Assembly (NCBI GenBank): GCA_950097015.1
Contig: CATNEN010000010.1
Coordinates: forward strand, 248,001-312,000
Source of the DNA: Macrostomum hystrix
Taxonomy: Eukaryota > Platyhelminthes > Macrostomidae
Length of the DNA stretch: 64,000 nt
Reading direction: 5' to 3'
Position numbers and translations under genes: made by a program. The notes under the pieces were generated by a model, which was not told where the DNA came from, ran no database searches, and saw only the letters and a program-made list of their open reading frames with translations. Of the stretch, positions 1-11,028 are shown one piece after another; position 1 is the first letter of the stretch; each line of letters opens with the position of its first letter.

Positions 1-189
1 GATTATACAATCTGCCCTGAGGCAGATCTGATCTCTAATTTATTATGCACAGCAGGGTTGAGCGTTTCATTGCAGGGCATGTCTAGCCATCATGATTGGC
101 TGCTTTTGTTAGTTCTTTTTTACAGTTGTAGCACTGAAGTATTTTTATTATCACATTTTAACTGTTGTGTGTTGCCGAATTGAGGAAGC

Positions 190-330
190 ACTTTATGTCA
201 TTGAGCCAAGATATGAGTACTTAATTTCCTATTGCTTCATATCACCCAGCTGTAAATGGTTAAAAGTACCATCTGGGTTAGACATTTTGGAGGTTGTCGA
301 TACAGTCCCGACTCCCGAGTCCAGTCAGTT
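190..330 (+). repeat. Degenerate fossil of the local tRNA-derived SINE (body only)
   Basis: The stretch keeps the order of landmarks seen in the better SINE copies near 18.3 kb and 38.5 kb: an AGCcAAGAtA-like block, a TACTTAA block, CACCCAGCTGTAAATGG, a GTACC block and CCCGAGTCCA. No tRNA-like head is recognisable. The remaining bases of 1-440 hold no coding signal; the first 40 bases weakly resemble the SINE 3' end in reverse orientation. Confidence 0.45.
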
Positions 331-440
331 TGCACAATATCTGATCAATATGAGCTCATGAAAAGGCACGAGTTATCTTTTAAGCATACGCAAAACCTCC
401 TGCTAATATGCAATGACAAACCTCCCATCCCGCTGTTAAG

Positions 441-2875
441 GACGTCTTCCTGCCACAGGGCTACCCAGACTCCGTGTCCTCTGATTACCTGACCTACCAG
501 CTGTGGGACACCGCCCAGGCATTCTGCAGCTCCGTCACCGGCGCCCTGGCCGGCCGGGCTGTCCTGACTGGCTACGGCGTCGGCGACCAGAGCGCCACGG
601 TGGCCGCCGCCACCCTCGCCTGGCTGCTGCGAGATGGCTGCGGGATGGTCGGTCGCATCCTGTTCACTTGGGCGCGCGGCGCCGCCCTCGACTGGGACTG
701 CAAGCGCTACCGCCTGCTGGCCGATGTGCTCAATGACCTGGCCATCCTGCTGCAGCTGCTCTGCCCGCTGGCCGGCTCGCCCGGCTCCGCCACCGTCGCG
801 GTCGTCTTGTGCGCGGCCTCCATGCTGCTGTCACTGGTGGGAGTCTGCGGCGGAGCCACGCGTGCTGCGCTCACCATGCACCAGGTGAGCTTTTGGCTGA
901 CTGCCTGTCTGATTTCGTTAAAACCTGCATATGACTGGTCTGGGTGTCTGTGTGAGTCTGTCTGCTCTTCTGCTGTGTGAGTCTGTCTGCTCTGTGTGAG
1001 TCTGTCTGCTCTTCTGCTCTGTGTGAGTCTGTCTGCTCTGTGTCAGTCTGTCTGCTCTTCTGCTCTGTGTGAGTCTGTCTGCTCTGTGTGAGTCTGTCTG
1101 CTCTGTGTGAGTCTGTCTGCTCTGTGTGAGTCTGTCTGCTCTTCTGCTCTGTGTGAGTCTGTCTGCTCTGTGTCAGTCTGTCTGCTCTTCTGCTGTGTGA
1201 GTCTGTCTGCTCTGTGTGAGTCTGTCTGCTCTTCTGCTGTGTGAGTCTGTCTGCTCTGTGTGAGTCTGTCTGCTCTTCTGCTGTGTGAGTCTGTCTGCTC
1301 TGTGTCAGTCTGTCTGCTCTGTGTGAGTCTGTCTGCTCTGTGTGAGTCTGTCTGCTCTTCTGCTCTGTGTGAGTCTGTCTGCTCTGTGTGAGTCTGTCTG
1401 CTCTTCTGCTCTGTGTGAGTCTGTCTGCTCTGTGTGAGTCTGTCTGCTCTGTGTGAGTCTGTCTGCTCTGTGTGAGTCTGTCTGCTCTGTGTGAGTCTGT
1501 CTGCTCTTCTGCTGTGTGAGTCTGTCTGCTCTGTGTGAGTCTGTCTGCTCTGTGTGAGTCTGTCTGCTCTTCTGCTGTGTGAGTCTGTCTGCTCTGTGTG
1601 AGTGTCTGCTCTGTGTGAGTCTGTCTGCTCTTCTGCTGTGTGAGTCTGTCTGCTCTGTGTGAGTCTGTCTGCTCTGTGTGAGTCTGTCTGTTCTGTGTGA
1701 GTCTGTCTGCTCTGTGTGAGTCTGTCTGCTCTGTGTGAGTCTGTCTGCTCTTCTGCTCTGTTAATTGTGGCGCTATCAGTCCTGTGTGTGTCTCTGTCAG
1801 TTTTGGTGATCTCTGTCTGTTTTTTGAGTGTCAGGCTGTCTGTTTTCTGTTAGTGTCGAGCTATCCTCTGTGTTTGTCTTTCCTGAGAGTCGGACTCACG
1901 CAGTGCTCAGCCTTTTTATTAAAACCAGTCAGCTGACCTTCACTGTTCACTCCATCAGTCAGCTGGTGAATTTTTTACTTTTCGAGTTTTTAGTTGCTCG
2001 AGACAATCTTTGACTCCGCTTTGCCCACCTTTTAGTTGGGTATTGCTGATCCTAATCGAATACTTCCCACTCGTGTCTCCTGACTGCATCTTGTATTTTG
2101 CAGTAATGCTTAGCAAAACATGCTTTGTTACAAGAGCTCCCCACCACAGGCCCGCAGGCACAACATGGCTGACGTGTCGGCCAAGGACGCATCGCAGGAG
2201 ACGCTGGTGAATTTGGGCGCACTGATTTTCAACCTACTGTTTGTGCCGCTCATCACTGGCGGCGCTGCCGTTGCCACCTACGCCCTGTTCACCGCCGGCC
2301 ACCTGTACTCCAATTGGCGCGCCGTGCGCTCGGTTGCCATGGAGACGCTAAATCCCAGCCGGCTGCACCTGGTGATCATTAGCTTCGTAGCCAGCGGCGG
2401 TCGCGTCTGCGCCGGCGTCGCCCAGGTGAACCGGTCCGAGCCGCTGGTCCGCCCGGCCGCCTGTCCGCTCCGCCTCGGCTGCTCCCTGTCCGACCCAGCC
2501 GCCGACATGCCACCTGGCCGCCTCCGCGAGGGCCTTCAACAACTGCGGCGACGCCGATTCACCGTCCTGGCCGGCCCCTCCGGCCGCTTCTACGCTCCGC
2601 TGTCCGAGGGCGCCACCGCGCAGGACCAGCTGAGGGCTGCGTTCGAGTCCGAGCTGCTCCACCTGGCCGCTACTCGGCCCGACCTGTTCGACGCTGTCGG
2701 CGGCTGCTTGGAGCTGCAGCAGCAGCAGCAGCAGTCTGCCCTAGAGGCCGCGGCTGCCTTGGCCGACCGGCTGATGCCGAACTTCCTGGCCGCGTTAGAC
2801 CGTGCCGGCTGGACCACCGAGCCGCTGATGCTTGGCGCAGGACAGCACCGCCTGGGCTGGGCAAAGTCCGCCTAA
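441..2875 (+). CDS. RUSF1: RUS family member 1 (DUF647) protein, 3' part of gene
   Basis: Two exons are visible. Exon 441-884 encodes VFLPQGYPDSVSSDYL followed by YQLWDTAQAFCSS, ATxxAATLAWLLRDGxGMVGRI and LFADVLND-like blocks, all hallmarks of the RUS1/C16orf58 (DUF647) family. It ends in phase 0 at CAG|GTGAGC. Exon 2150-2875 resumes with ARRHNMADVSAKDASQETLV, the strongly conserved family block, then a divergent C-terminal half with a polyglutamine run near CLELQQQQQQ, and stops with TAA. The intron (885-2149) is largely minisatellite. The acceptor before 441 (TGTTAAG) means at least one N-terminal exon lies outside the window. Family members are membrane-associated proteins; plant RUS proteins act in UV-B/vitamin B6-linked signalling, while the animal role is poorly defined. 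Identification is confident; the exact 5' edge of the first visible exon is less so. Confidence 0.85.
945..1762 (+). repeat. Intronic minisatellite, 19-bp unit (GTGTGAGTCTGTCTGCTCT)
   Basis: About 40 copies of a 19-bp unit, many with an extra CTCTTCTG block, fill most of the RUSF1 intron. Every unit contains GTGAGT, a perfect 5' splice-site consensus, downstream of the real donor at 885. Units are nearly identical, which suggests recent expansion or homogenisation. Confidence 0.95.
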
Positions 2876-3095
2876 ATGAGCTCTGCTCACTGGCCTGACC
2901 GTTAGGCCGCTGCCTGAGTGACTGGTTGTCTTCCATCTAGCAGTGCTCCCGCTGCTCTGATCTATGCGGGCCTGGGGTCTAGTAGAAAGTTTCCATGTTT
3001 GTCTAGTCAGTCATTGTTAGTTGCCTTGATTGACTGATGCCCTCGCATTCATTGCGCGATATAATGATTATTCTCCTATGTCACAGAGAAGCTTT

Positions 3096-3101
3096 AATAA
3101 A
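3096..3101 (+). terminator. Poly(A) signal AATAAA of RUSF1
   Basis: Canonical AATAAA about 220 bp after the RUSF1 stop codon, in an AT-rich 3' UTR. Confidence 0.7.
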
Positions 3102-3289
3102 ATGATTTGTCTCAGTATAGACTCATAGAATTGTCTGCTAGTTGCATAGCCAAATCAAAGCTGTATCAGAGTCCAAGCTATTCCTTATCAGCTGTCACTC
3201 TTTCCTGCTGGCTCTGTTATATTTTATGTGCTCTCGCAGTTGGTTATTTACTCGAAGCATTGGCATTTCCACAGAAATCAGTGGAAAGA

Positions 3290-3497
3290 AGCCGCTGGCT
3301 GAGTGGTCTGAGGGGAGAAGCTGCTGCCTGAGTGACCTGAGGGGAGAAGCTGCTGCCTGAGTGACCTGAGGGGAGAAGCCGCTGCCTGAGTGACCTGAGG
3401 GGAGAAGCCGCTGCCTGAGTGACCTGAGGGGAGAAGCCGCTGCCTGAGTGACCTGAGGGGAGAAGCCGCTGCCTGAGTGACCTGAGGGAGAAGCTAC
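3290..3497 (+). repeat. Minisatellite, 29-bp unit
   Basis: About seven tandem copies of a 29-bp unit built around GAGTGACCTGAGGGGAGAAG and GCTGCCT lie between RUSF1 and the CDK-inhibitor gene. Open frames across it are repeat artefacts. Confidence 0.92.
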
Positions 3498-3618
3498 AGA
3501 AAATTTCAGCAATCCAAAGTTTATCTGTGCTGTGGATCCCAGCCTCCTGGCTGTTCTCGTACAAATTTAACGGTTCAAAATTGCAGTCCGTTAAAATTTG
3601 AGAGCCGATCAGCAGCGA

Positions 3619-4068
3619 ATGCAGAGCCAGCAGCAGCCGCCACAGCCTAAGCGGCCGGTTTCGAATCCTCGGCGTCGAGTTATATTCAAAAGCGCCGTGA
3701 CGAACAGCAACAGCGGCCTTGGCGAGCTGCTGAAGCTCCAGCTGGCTGCGGTCGTAGCCGCAGACTCGGCCGCCGTGGCTGCCACTTACGGGCCCTGGCA
3801 GCCTGCCAAGGTGCCTCTGCCGGCTTTTTACTATGTCGGTAGGCTGGTTGCGCCTTCCAAGCTGTCCGGTGGCAGCTCGAAGCCGACGGCTTCAGCGCAG
3901 AAACGCCGGCCGATGGTGCAGCTGAGCATCACCGAGTCCTTCCAGCACGCCAGGAAGCGGCGCCCAGCTACCGGCGCTGACTGCTGCCAGGAGAAGCTGC
4001 GCCGGCCTGAAAGACCGCGGCGTCAGCAGCAGCACCTTCTCATGACGGAAACAGGTCCCGGGAGCTGA
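3619..4068 (+). CDS. CIP/KIP-type cyclin-dependent kinase inhibitor (p21/p27-like), single exon
   Basis: A 149-aa basic protein starts at the ATG at 3619; an upstream TTG in frame is not needed. Residues about 18-25 (RRRVIFKS) fit the cyclin-docking RxLF-type motif. After a linker, W60 and LPAFYY (67-72) reproduce the end of the CDK-inhibitory domain, where p27 has W, then LPEFYY. Near the C-terminus QLSITESFQHARKRR (101-115) resembles the PCNA-binding PIP box of p21 (Q-x-x-M-T-D-F-Y followed by basic residues), although the first aromatic is Ser here. The order CDI, linker, PIP-like motif is that of p21Cip1. Such proteins bind cyclin-CDK complexes in the nucleus and restrain the G1/S transition. 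A TTGCAG acceptor-like site lies about 35 bp upstream of the ATG. Similarity is short and judged by eye, so the call is good but not certain. Confidence 0.7.
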   Translation: MQSQQQPPQPKRPVSNPRRRVIFKSAVTNSNSGLGELLKLQLAAVVAADSAAVAATYGPWQPAKVPLPAFYYVGRLVAPSKLSGGSSKPTASAQKRRPMVQLSITESFQHARKRRPATGADCCQEKLRRPERPRRQQQHLLMTETGPGS

Positions 4069-4220
4069 GTAGACTTTGAGTAGACTCTTCTTTAACGTTG
4101 GCTGAGCCTGCGTTCTTTATTTCATGCCAGGTCTTCATTTTTGCCCATCATTGTTTACTCTGATCTTCGGCAGCTTACCCATGCTGCTCAAAACTTAAAC
4201 TGTGTCTGCCGCCAGATGTC

Positions 4221-4450
4221 TAGTTTGTCTACCCCAGCTGTCTACTCTGTCTACCCTAGCCTTATACACCCAGCTGTCTACTCAGCCTACCCCAGCTGTC
4301 TACTCTGTCTACCCCAGCTGTCTACTCTGTCTACCCCAGCTGTCCACGCTGTCTACCCCAGCTGTCCACGCTGTCTACCCCAGCTGTCTACTCTGTCTAC
4401 CCCAGCTGTCTACTCTGTCTACCCCAGCTGTCTACTCTGTCTGCCGCAAC
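4221..4450 (+). repeat. Minisatellite, 22-bp unit
   Basis: About ten copies of a 22-bp unit containing CTGTCTACCCCAG, with point variants such as CCACG for CTACT. It lies 150 bp downstream of the CDK-inhibitor stop codon. The frame that stays open across it is a repeat artefact. Confidence 0.9.
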
Positions 4451-5469
4451 TGTCTTCTCCTTACGAATACATATTACATCTGCTACTGAGTTCTGTATCA
4501 AATAGTTTACTCTTATCTAGTTGCCTGGCGGTTTGTTCAGTACTATTTCAAGTTTCTGTTTCCGCATTTGTTCAATCGGCCTTTTTCGCCAACTCGTCAG
4601 TCTGCCGGCTTGTTTTCGTTTTGAATTCGAAGCCTCGTTATTTTCTTGTTTGTGGTGTCTTTTATACACATTTTTGTTTTTTATGCTATATTTTTTTCTA
4701 ATTTCGCTCGAAATTATGTAGCAGAACGAAGGACTACATGTAGAAGCTTACTAGACGTAAAATGCGTCTCAACACAACACTCACGCTCTGTCTCGAATTC
4801 TGCTTGAGAATACATTGAGTACATGGCGAGTTGCGTTGTCAGTGTTAGGATGTGTACTTTTTGCGATGTTGTTTTTGATGTGCCTGACAGGTCTCACAGT
4901 TGAGCCATTTACGTCAGTGAATTTTCAAAGCAAGTACAGCACTCAATGAAATTGTCGCAGAGCGAAGCGTCCTTCTACCACTGATGGTCCTGCTTAGAAT
5001 TCTTGTATCATTTTTACCCGGCCAGAAGCAAATTTTTCCTTAGTTTTCCGGTTTATCAGTTATTTACATTTTTTGTCGTCCGTGTTATTCAGTTTTTTTC
5101 TGGCTAGCCAGGAACCAACTCCACAGCGCGCCGCAAGTGTTTTGGATTCTTTTTTTTTGTATCAAATAGTTGCGCTTTTGTCTTGTCTTTTTTGTTGATA
5201 TCTGGAATTCATTTCGATGTTAGACTAGGGTACACTTCCGCTCAGGTAGATGTGGTTTTATCTCTATGCCCTTGATATGTTGATACTGTCATTGTAACTT
5301 GGAGGTTGGAACTCACGGGCGTAATTTGCACGACAGCCCCAAGCCATCTCTACGCGGCTGCGCCCCAATTACGCAGCCTCGCTGCGTACTTGAGCTCAGA
5401 GACGACACTTGGTGAGAGGGGCCAACGCGTTAGACCACTCTGATACTCTCGTCCTCTTCTAGGACGCGA
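4451..5469. other. Intergenic, AT-rich, no gene seen
   Basis: No reading frame with coding-like codon use and no recognised domain. A GC-richer patch at about 5300-5460 has short GCGTAATT/AATTACGC-like inverted matches and a tRNA-A-box-like stretch on the minus strand, but no matching B box, so no RNA gene is called. Confidence 0.5.
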
Positions 5470-7250
5470 TATTGTGTCAGGAATAGCAATTCTCACTATA
5501 TTCTGGGTCAGGAATAGCAATCCTCACCATATTCTGGGTCAGAAATAGCAATCCTCACTATATTCTGGGTCAGGAATAGCAATCCTCACTATATTCTGGG
5601 TCAGGAATAGCAATCCTCACTATATTCTGGGTCAGGAATAGCAATCCTCACTATATTCTGGGTCAGGAATAGCAATCCTCACTATATTCTGGGTCAGGAA
5701 TAGCAATCCTCACTATATTCTGGGTCAGGAATAGCAATCCTCACTATATTCTGGGTCAGGAATAGCAATCCTCACTATATTCTGGGTCAGGAATAGCAAT
5801 CCTCACTATATTCTGGGTCAGGAATAGCAATCCTCACTATATTCTGGGTCAGAAATAGCAATTCTCACTATATTCTGGGTCAGGAATAGCAATTCTCACT
5901 ATATTCTGGGTCAGGAATAGCAATCCTCACTATATTCTGGGTCAGGAATAGCAATCCTCACTATATTCTGGGTCAGGAATAGCAATCCTCACTATATTCT
6001 GGGTCAGAAATAGCAATTCTCACTATATTCTGGGTCAGGAATAGCAATTCTCACTATATTCTGGGTCAGGAATAGCAATCCTCACTATATTCTGGGTCAG
6101 GAATAGCAATCCTCACTATATTCTGGGTCAGGAATAGCAATCCTCACTATATTCTGGGTCAGGAATAGCAATCCTCACTATATTCTGGGTCAGGAATAGC
6201 AATCCTCACTATATTCTGGGTCAGAAATAGCAATTCTCACTATATTCTGGGTCAGGAATAGCAATTCTCACTATATTCTGGGTCAGGAATAGCAATCCTC
6301 ACTATATTCTGGGTCAGGAATAGCAATTCTCACTATATTCTGGGTCAGGAATAGCAATCCTCACTATATTCTGGGTCAGGAATAGCAATCCTCACTATAT
6401 TCTGGGTCAGGAATAGCAATCCTCACTATATTCTGGGTCAGGAATAGCAATCCTCACTATATTCTGGGTCAGGAATAGCAATCCTCACTATATTCTGGGT
6501 CAGGAATAGCAATCCTCACTATATTCTGGGTCAGGAATAGCAATCCTCACTATATTCTGGGTCTGGAATAGCAATCCTCACTATATTCTGGGTCAGGAAT
6601 AACAATCCTCACTATATTCTGGGTCAGGAATAACAATTCTCACTATATTCTGGGTCAGGAATAACAATCCTCACTATATTCTGGGTCAGGAATAGCAATC
6701 CTCACTATATTCTGGGTCAGGAATAGCAATCCTCACTATATTCTGGGTCAGGAATAGCAATCCTCACTATATTCTGGGTCAGAAATAGCAATTCTCACTA
6801 TATTCTGGGTCAGGAATAACAATTCTCACTATAATATGGGTCAGGAATAGCAATCCTCACTATATTCTGGGTCAGGAATAGCAATCCTCACTATATTCTG
6901 GGTCAGGAATAGCAATCCTCACTATATTCTGGGTCAGGAATAGCAATCCTCACTATATTCTGGGTCAGGAATAGCAATCCTCACTATATTCTGGGTCAGG
7001 AATAGCAATCCTCACTATATTCTGGGTCAGGAATAGCAATTCTCACTATATTCTGGGTCAGGAATAACAATCCTCACTATATTCTGGGTCAGGAATAGCA
7101 ATCCTCACTATATTCTGGGTCAGGAATAGCAATTCTCACTATATTCTGGGTCAGGAATAGCAATCCTCACTATATTCTGGGTCAGGAATAGCAATCCTCA
7201 CTATATTCTGGGTCAGGAATAGCAATTCTCACTATATTCTGGGTCAGGAA
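5470..7250 (+). repeat. Long minisatellite, 31-bp unit, about 57 copies
   Basis: A 31-bp unit (GGGTCAGGAATAGCAATCCT then CACTATATTCT) is repeated over 1.78 kb with very few variants, mainly AATCC/AATTC and AGCAA/AACAA. Variants recur in short runs, a sign of block duplication or gene conversion. The array ends about 290 bp before the nuclear receptor start. Confidence 0.97.
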
Positions 7251-7543
7251 AAACAAAATTTAAATCACTTTTGCTGGTTGACGCGCTTACACCGGATGAG
7301 GCGGGCTGTCTCTCCGAGCCGACATCACAGCCCATCCGTCGTCCGTCTCCTGTCATCCCGCCCACTTTGCCGCCCATCCTCCGTGCGCTGCACCCTTTCC
7401 CCAGGTCAGGTGAAATGCAGCCAATAGCCTATTTCTATTCATTAACGCCACATCCGGCGCAGAAATAAAACTCTACAAAAATGGTTTTCACAGCTGCGCT
7501 GTTAATTCGAAGCGGCAAGCAGGCTCCAGTTTACTCACTAACA

Positions 7544-9729
7544 ATGTCTGCAACTGAGCAGAGCTACCTCTGCTCAGTGTGCTCATGCACCTGGCCGGCC
7601 GGCTATCACTACGGCGCCATCACCTGCCACGCCTGCAAGTCGTTCTTCTAGCGCACGGTGCAGTTCTCGCTGTCCTATTCCTGCATGCGCAAGCCGCGCC
7701 ACTGCTCGCTCAGCTCCGAGAAGAACTGCTCGTGTGGCTTCTGTCGCTTCCGTCGCTGCCTGGAGGTTGGCATGCGGCCCGCTCTGGTCAAGTCGCTGGC
7801 GCCCGACCTCGAGGGCCATCGGTCAGTCGTAGCGGTTGCAGCTTGTTCAAGATCTCCGGTAGCTTATCCCATGAGGTATGAAACATTCAGCGGGCTAACC
7901 CTGTATTGTCGGCTGCCACAATTGTGATATTTCTCAGCTTGCAATGCCTTGCAGCTCTGCTGATCGGCAAGCCGGAGGTTCTCAGCAGTCGCTTGTGCCA
8001 TTCAGCTCTGCCCGAGCCACCGTTACCTTGGTGCTGCCTGCCGGCCTGTCGCCGCAGCTGCCTCAGCTGCACCAGCAGTTCACCCAGCAGCAGCAGAGTC
8101 TCATAGGTCCGCCCTCAGCCCCGCCGCCTAAGAGGCTCCGCCGGCTGCTGCCGCGACTCCCGGAGATCCCAGTCGAGCATCACTGTCTGCGGTCGCAGCA
8201 AGCGGCGAGCAGCAGCGCCGGCAGTCTGACCCCAGACCAGCAGGCTGGCGACTTGCCGGATCTGGAGTCTGTGCGCATCGACCTCAGCGGCATGGCTGGG
8301 GTGCATGACCTGAGGATGATCATGTCCAATGGGATCTTCCTCCTCATTGAGGGCTACCTGAGCTCCATGTTGCGCTGGGTCAAAAAGCTGCCAGGCTTCG
8401 CCCGACTCCACATCAAGGACCGCGTGGCGCTAGTTCAGCGGCACTGGACATCATCGTCCTGCAGGTCCGCGGCAAATCTTGTTGTTATATGGGAAATAAT
8501 GGACATTGCTTGTCACTCCGACTTAGCCGATTCAAAATCGCCGCGACTCACCTCGCTTACCCACCCGGGTGGCCTGGAACTCGCAGCCCTACACTGGCAC
8601 TCTGCCACCCCGCTTACCCACTCAGGTGGCCTACTGGCACTCTGCCACCCCGCTTACCCACTCAGGTGGCCTACTGGCACTCTGCCTCCCCGCTTACCCA
8701 CTCAGGTGGCCTACTGGCACTCTGCCACCCCGCTTACCCACTCAGGTGGCCTACTGGCACTCTGCCACCCCGCTTACCCACTCAGGTGGCCTACTGGCAC
8801 TCTGCCACCCCGCTTACCCACTCAGGTGGCCTACTGGCACTCTGCCACCCCGCTTACCCACTCAGGTGGCCTACTGGCACTCTGCCACCCCGCTTACCCA
8901 CTCAGGTGGCCTACTGGCACTCTGCCACCCCGCTTACCCACTCAGGTGGCCTACTGGCACTCTGCCACCCCGCTTACCCACTCAGGTGGCCTACTGGCAC
9001 TCTGCCACCCCGCTTACCCGCCCAGGTGGCCTGGAACTCGCAGCCCTACACTGGCACTCTGCCACCCCGCTTACCCACTCAGGTGGCCTACTGGCACTCT
9101 GCCTCCCCGCTTACCCGCCCAGGTGGCCTGGAACTCGCAGCCCTACACTAGCACTCTGCCTCCCCGCTTACCCGCCCAGGTGGCCTGGAACTCGCAGCCC
9201 TACACTGGCACTCTGCCACCCCGCTTACCCACTCAGGTGGCCTACTGGCACTCTGCCTCCCCGCTTACCCGCCCAGGTGGCCTGGAACTCGCAGCCCTAC
9301 ACTGGCACTCTGCCACCCCGCTTACCCGACCAGGTGGCCTGGAACTCGCAGCCCTACACTGGCACTCTGCAGTTCTGCGAAGGTTTCAGCCTGCACGAGT
9401 CGCAGGACTCGCGCTCGCCGCAGCCGCCCCGCATCAGCCGGCACACCCGCTGCCTGGCGCAGAGACTCAGCCAGCTCAGCCTTAGCCACGCTGAGCTGCT
9501 CCAGCAGCGCATCGTCTTGTTCCTTGAGACCGCCTGCTGGACCGACTGGATCGATGCGGACAGCATTGATCAGATACAGAGGCGCCACCTGCGGGCTCTG
9601 ATCCGCCTCTGCCCTTGCCAGCTCCGCCGGGCCCGCCTCCTGCAGCTGAGCAGTCACGTGACTGCCAGCCGCCTGCTCACGCTGGCCTACCTGGACCAAG
9701 CTGCGAATGCTGCGAATCTCCCTGGCTGA
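7544..9729 (+). CDS. Nuclear receptor (DNA-binding plus ligand-binding domain) with an in-frame TAG in the DBD
   Basis: Three exons join in phase: 7544-7821, 7955-8464 and 9390-9729, about 375 codons. Exon 1 encodes a nuclear-receptor DBD: C10-x2-C13, C28-x2-C31 with P-box CHACKS, then KSFF, and a second finger ending CGFCRFRRCLEVGM. Codon 36 (7649-7651), normally the first Arg of FFRR, is TAG. Finger 1 has one extra residue between its second and third Cys, and the D-box spacing is x6 rather than x5. Exons 2-3 encode the LBD: the helix 3-5 signature (YLSSMLRWVKKLPGFARL, then KDRVALVQRHW) and helices 8-11 (LSLSHAELLQQRIVLF onward). The frame is intact everywhere else. The TAG may be a recent nonsense mutation, a sequence error or recoding; splicing into the CTTCTAG acceptor-like site would lose finger 1. 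The subfamily is not assigned. Confidence 0.8.
8560..9362 (+). repeat. Intronic minisatellite, 40-bp unit with a 57-bp variant
   Basis: About 18 units fill intron 2 of the nuclear receptor. The short unit carries CACTCAGGTGGCCTACTGGC; a longer variant adds CTGGAACTCGCAGCCCTACA. Each unit contains CAG|GT. The open frames on both strands here are by-products of the array. Confidence 0.95.
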
Positions 9730-10311
9730 TGGTGCGCCCAGAGAGCTGCAGCCACTGTTCTGAGCTCACAACTCCCCACTAAGCCACTCCATTTTTGTTG
9801 TTGTCCGTCGTCTGCCGTTGCCAAGGCTGCATCTTTTTGTTGCCTATAGCTACATTCTCGTCAAATGACATTTTATCAACTTGCTTTAAGTTGATATCCC
9901 TTTATTTAGCTTTTCTATACTGGTATATACACCAAATGTACAAATTTACATTTTTATATCAGTTTTCTAGACAATTTATTTGCTCCTTTGTTGTATTTTG
10001 ACGCCTGACCTCACGCTGGTTCATTTCTGAGCTCATTCTCTTCTTAAGTATATTCTATTTCTGAGCAGATTACCTTCAATCTCATGATTTCCTTCGGCAC
10101 CCAGCAACCGCGGCTTATGTCTGTCCGACTGCCACTGAGACAATCTTGTTTGAGGAAATTTGTTTCCGGACCATCAGACTCACATCTTGAAAGATTCTGT
10201 GTGCGAGTTTGGTCTATTGTTTTATTTATCTCCCCTAAAAGCCTTGCACATTCAGCTTATCAGGAGCCACTTTTCCTGATTTACGAGTAATTAGCTTTTA
10301 ACAGTTTTTTA

Positions 10312-10317
10312 AATAAA
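10312..10317 (+). terminator. AATAAA poly(A) signal, possibly of the nuclear receptor
   Basis: AATAAA about 580 bp after the receptor stop codon. The region between (9730-10311) is AT-rich and has no coding signal. Confidence 0.4.
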
Positions 10318-10359
10318 CCGCTGTACAAACCGACTCTCAGGGTTTTGTTCTTTTCGTTT

Positions 10360-10895
10360 CCCATGTGGATTATTCGCATTTCCCATGCCACGGAGGGGAT
10401 TATTTGCGTTTCCCATGCCACAGTGGGGATTATTCGCATATCCCATGCCACAGTGGGGATTATTTGCATTTCCCATGCCACAGTGGGGATTATTCGCATC
10501 TGCCATGCCACAGTGGGGATTATTCGCATCTGCCATGCCACAGTGGGGATTATTTGCATTTCCCATGCCACAGTGGGGATTATTCGCATCTGCCATGCCA
10601 CAGTGGGGATTATTCGCATCTGCCATGCCACAGTGGGGATTATTCGCATCTGCCATGCCACAGTGGGGATTATTCGCATCTGCCATGCCACAGTGGGGAT
10701 TATTCGCATCTGCCATGCCACAGTGGGGATTATTCGCATCTGCCATGCCACAGTGGGGATTATTCGCATCTGCCATGCCACAGTGGGGATTATTCGCATC
10801 TGCCATGCCACAGTGGGGATTATTCGCATCTGCCATGCCACAGTGGAGATTATTCGCATCTGCCATGCCACAGTGGGGATTATTCGCATTTCTTA
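10360..10895 (+). repeat. Minisatellite, 30-bp unit, about 18 copies
   Basis: The unit contains CCACAGTGGGGATTATTCGC and TGCCATG. Because 30 is a multiple of three and the unit lacks stop codons in several frames, long open frames appear on both strands; they are not genes. It ends about 50 bp before an acceptor-like TTTTTAATTTCAG that leads into the next gene. Confidence 0.96.
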
Positions 10896-11028
10896 TGTAA
10901 GAGTGGGAATCGCACACCGCACTTACTTATTTTTAATTTCAGCTCTGCTGAGTGGCATTCCTTGGCCTGCAAAGTCTCTACCTGGTGAATCTGTGCTAGA
11001 ACTGATATCTCTGAGCAGCAGCAGCAGG

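Noticed and set aside
5300-5460. Minus-strand tRNA-like or SINE head
   Set aside because: An A-box-like string exists, but the only B-box-like string is too far away and imperfect.
8489-9360. 200-500-codon frames through the nuclear receptor intron
   Set aside because: They are stop-free only because of the 40-bp minisatellite; correct phase joins 8464 to 9390 and skips them.
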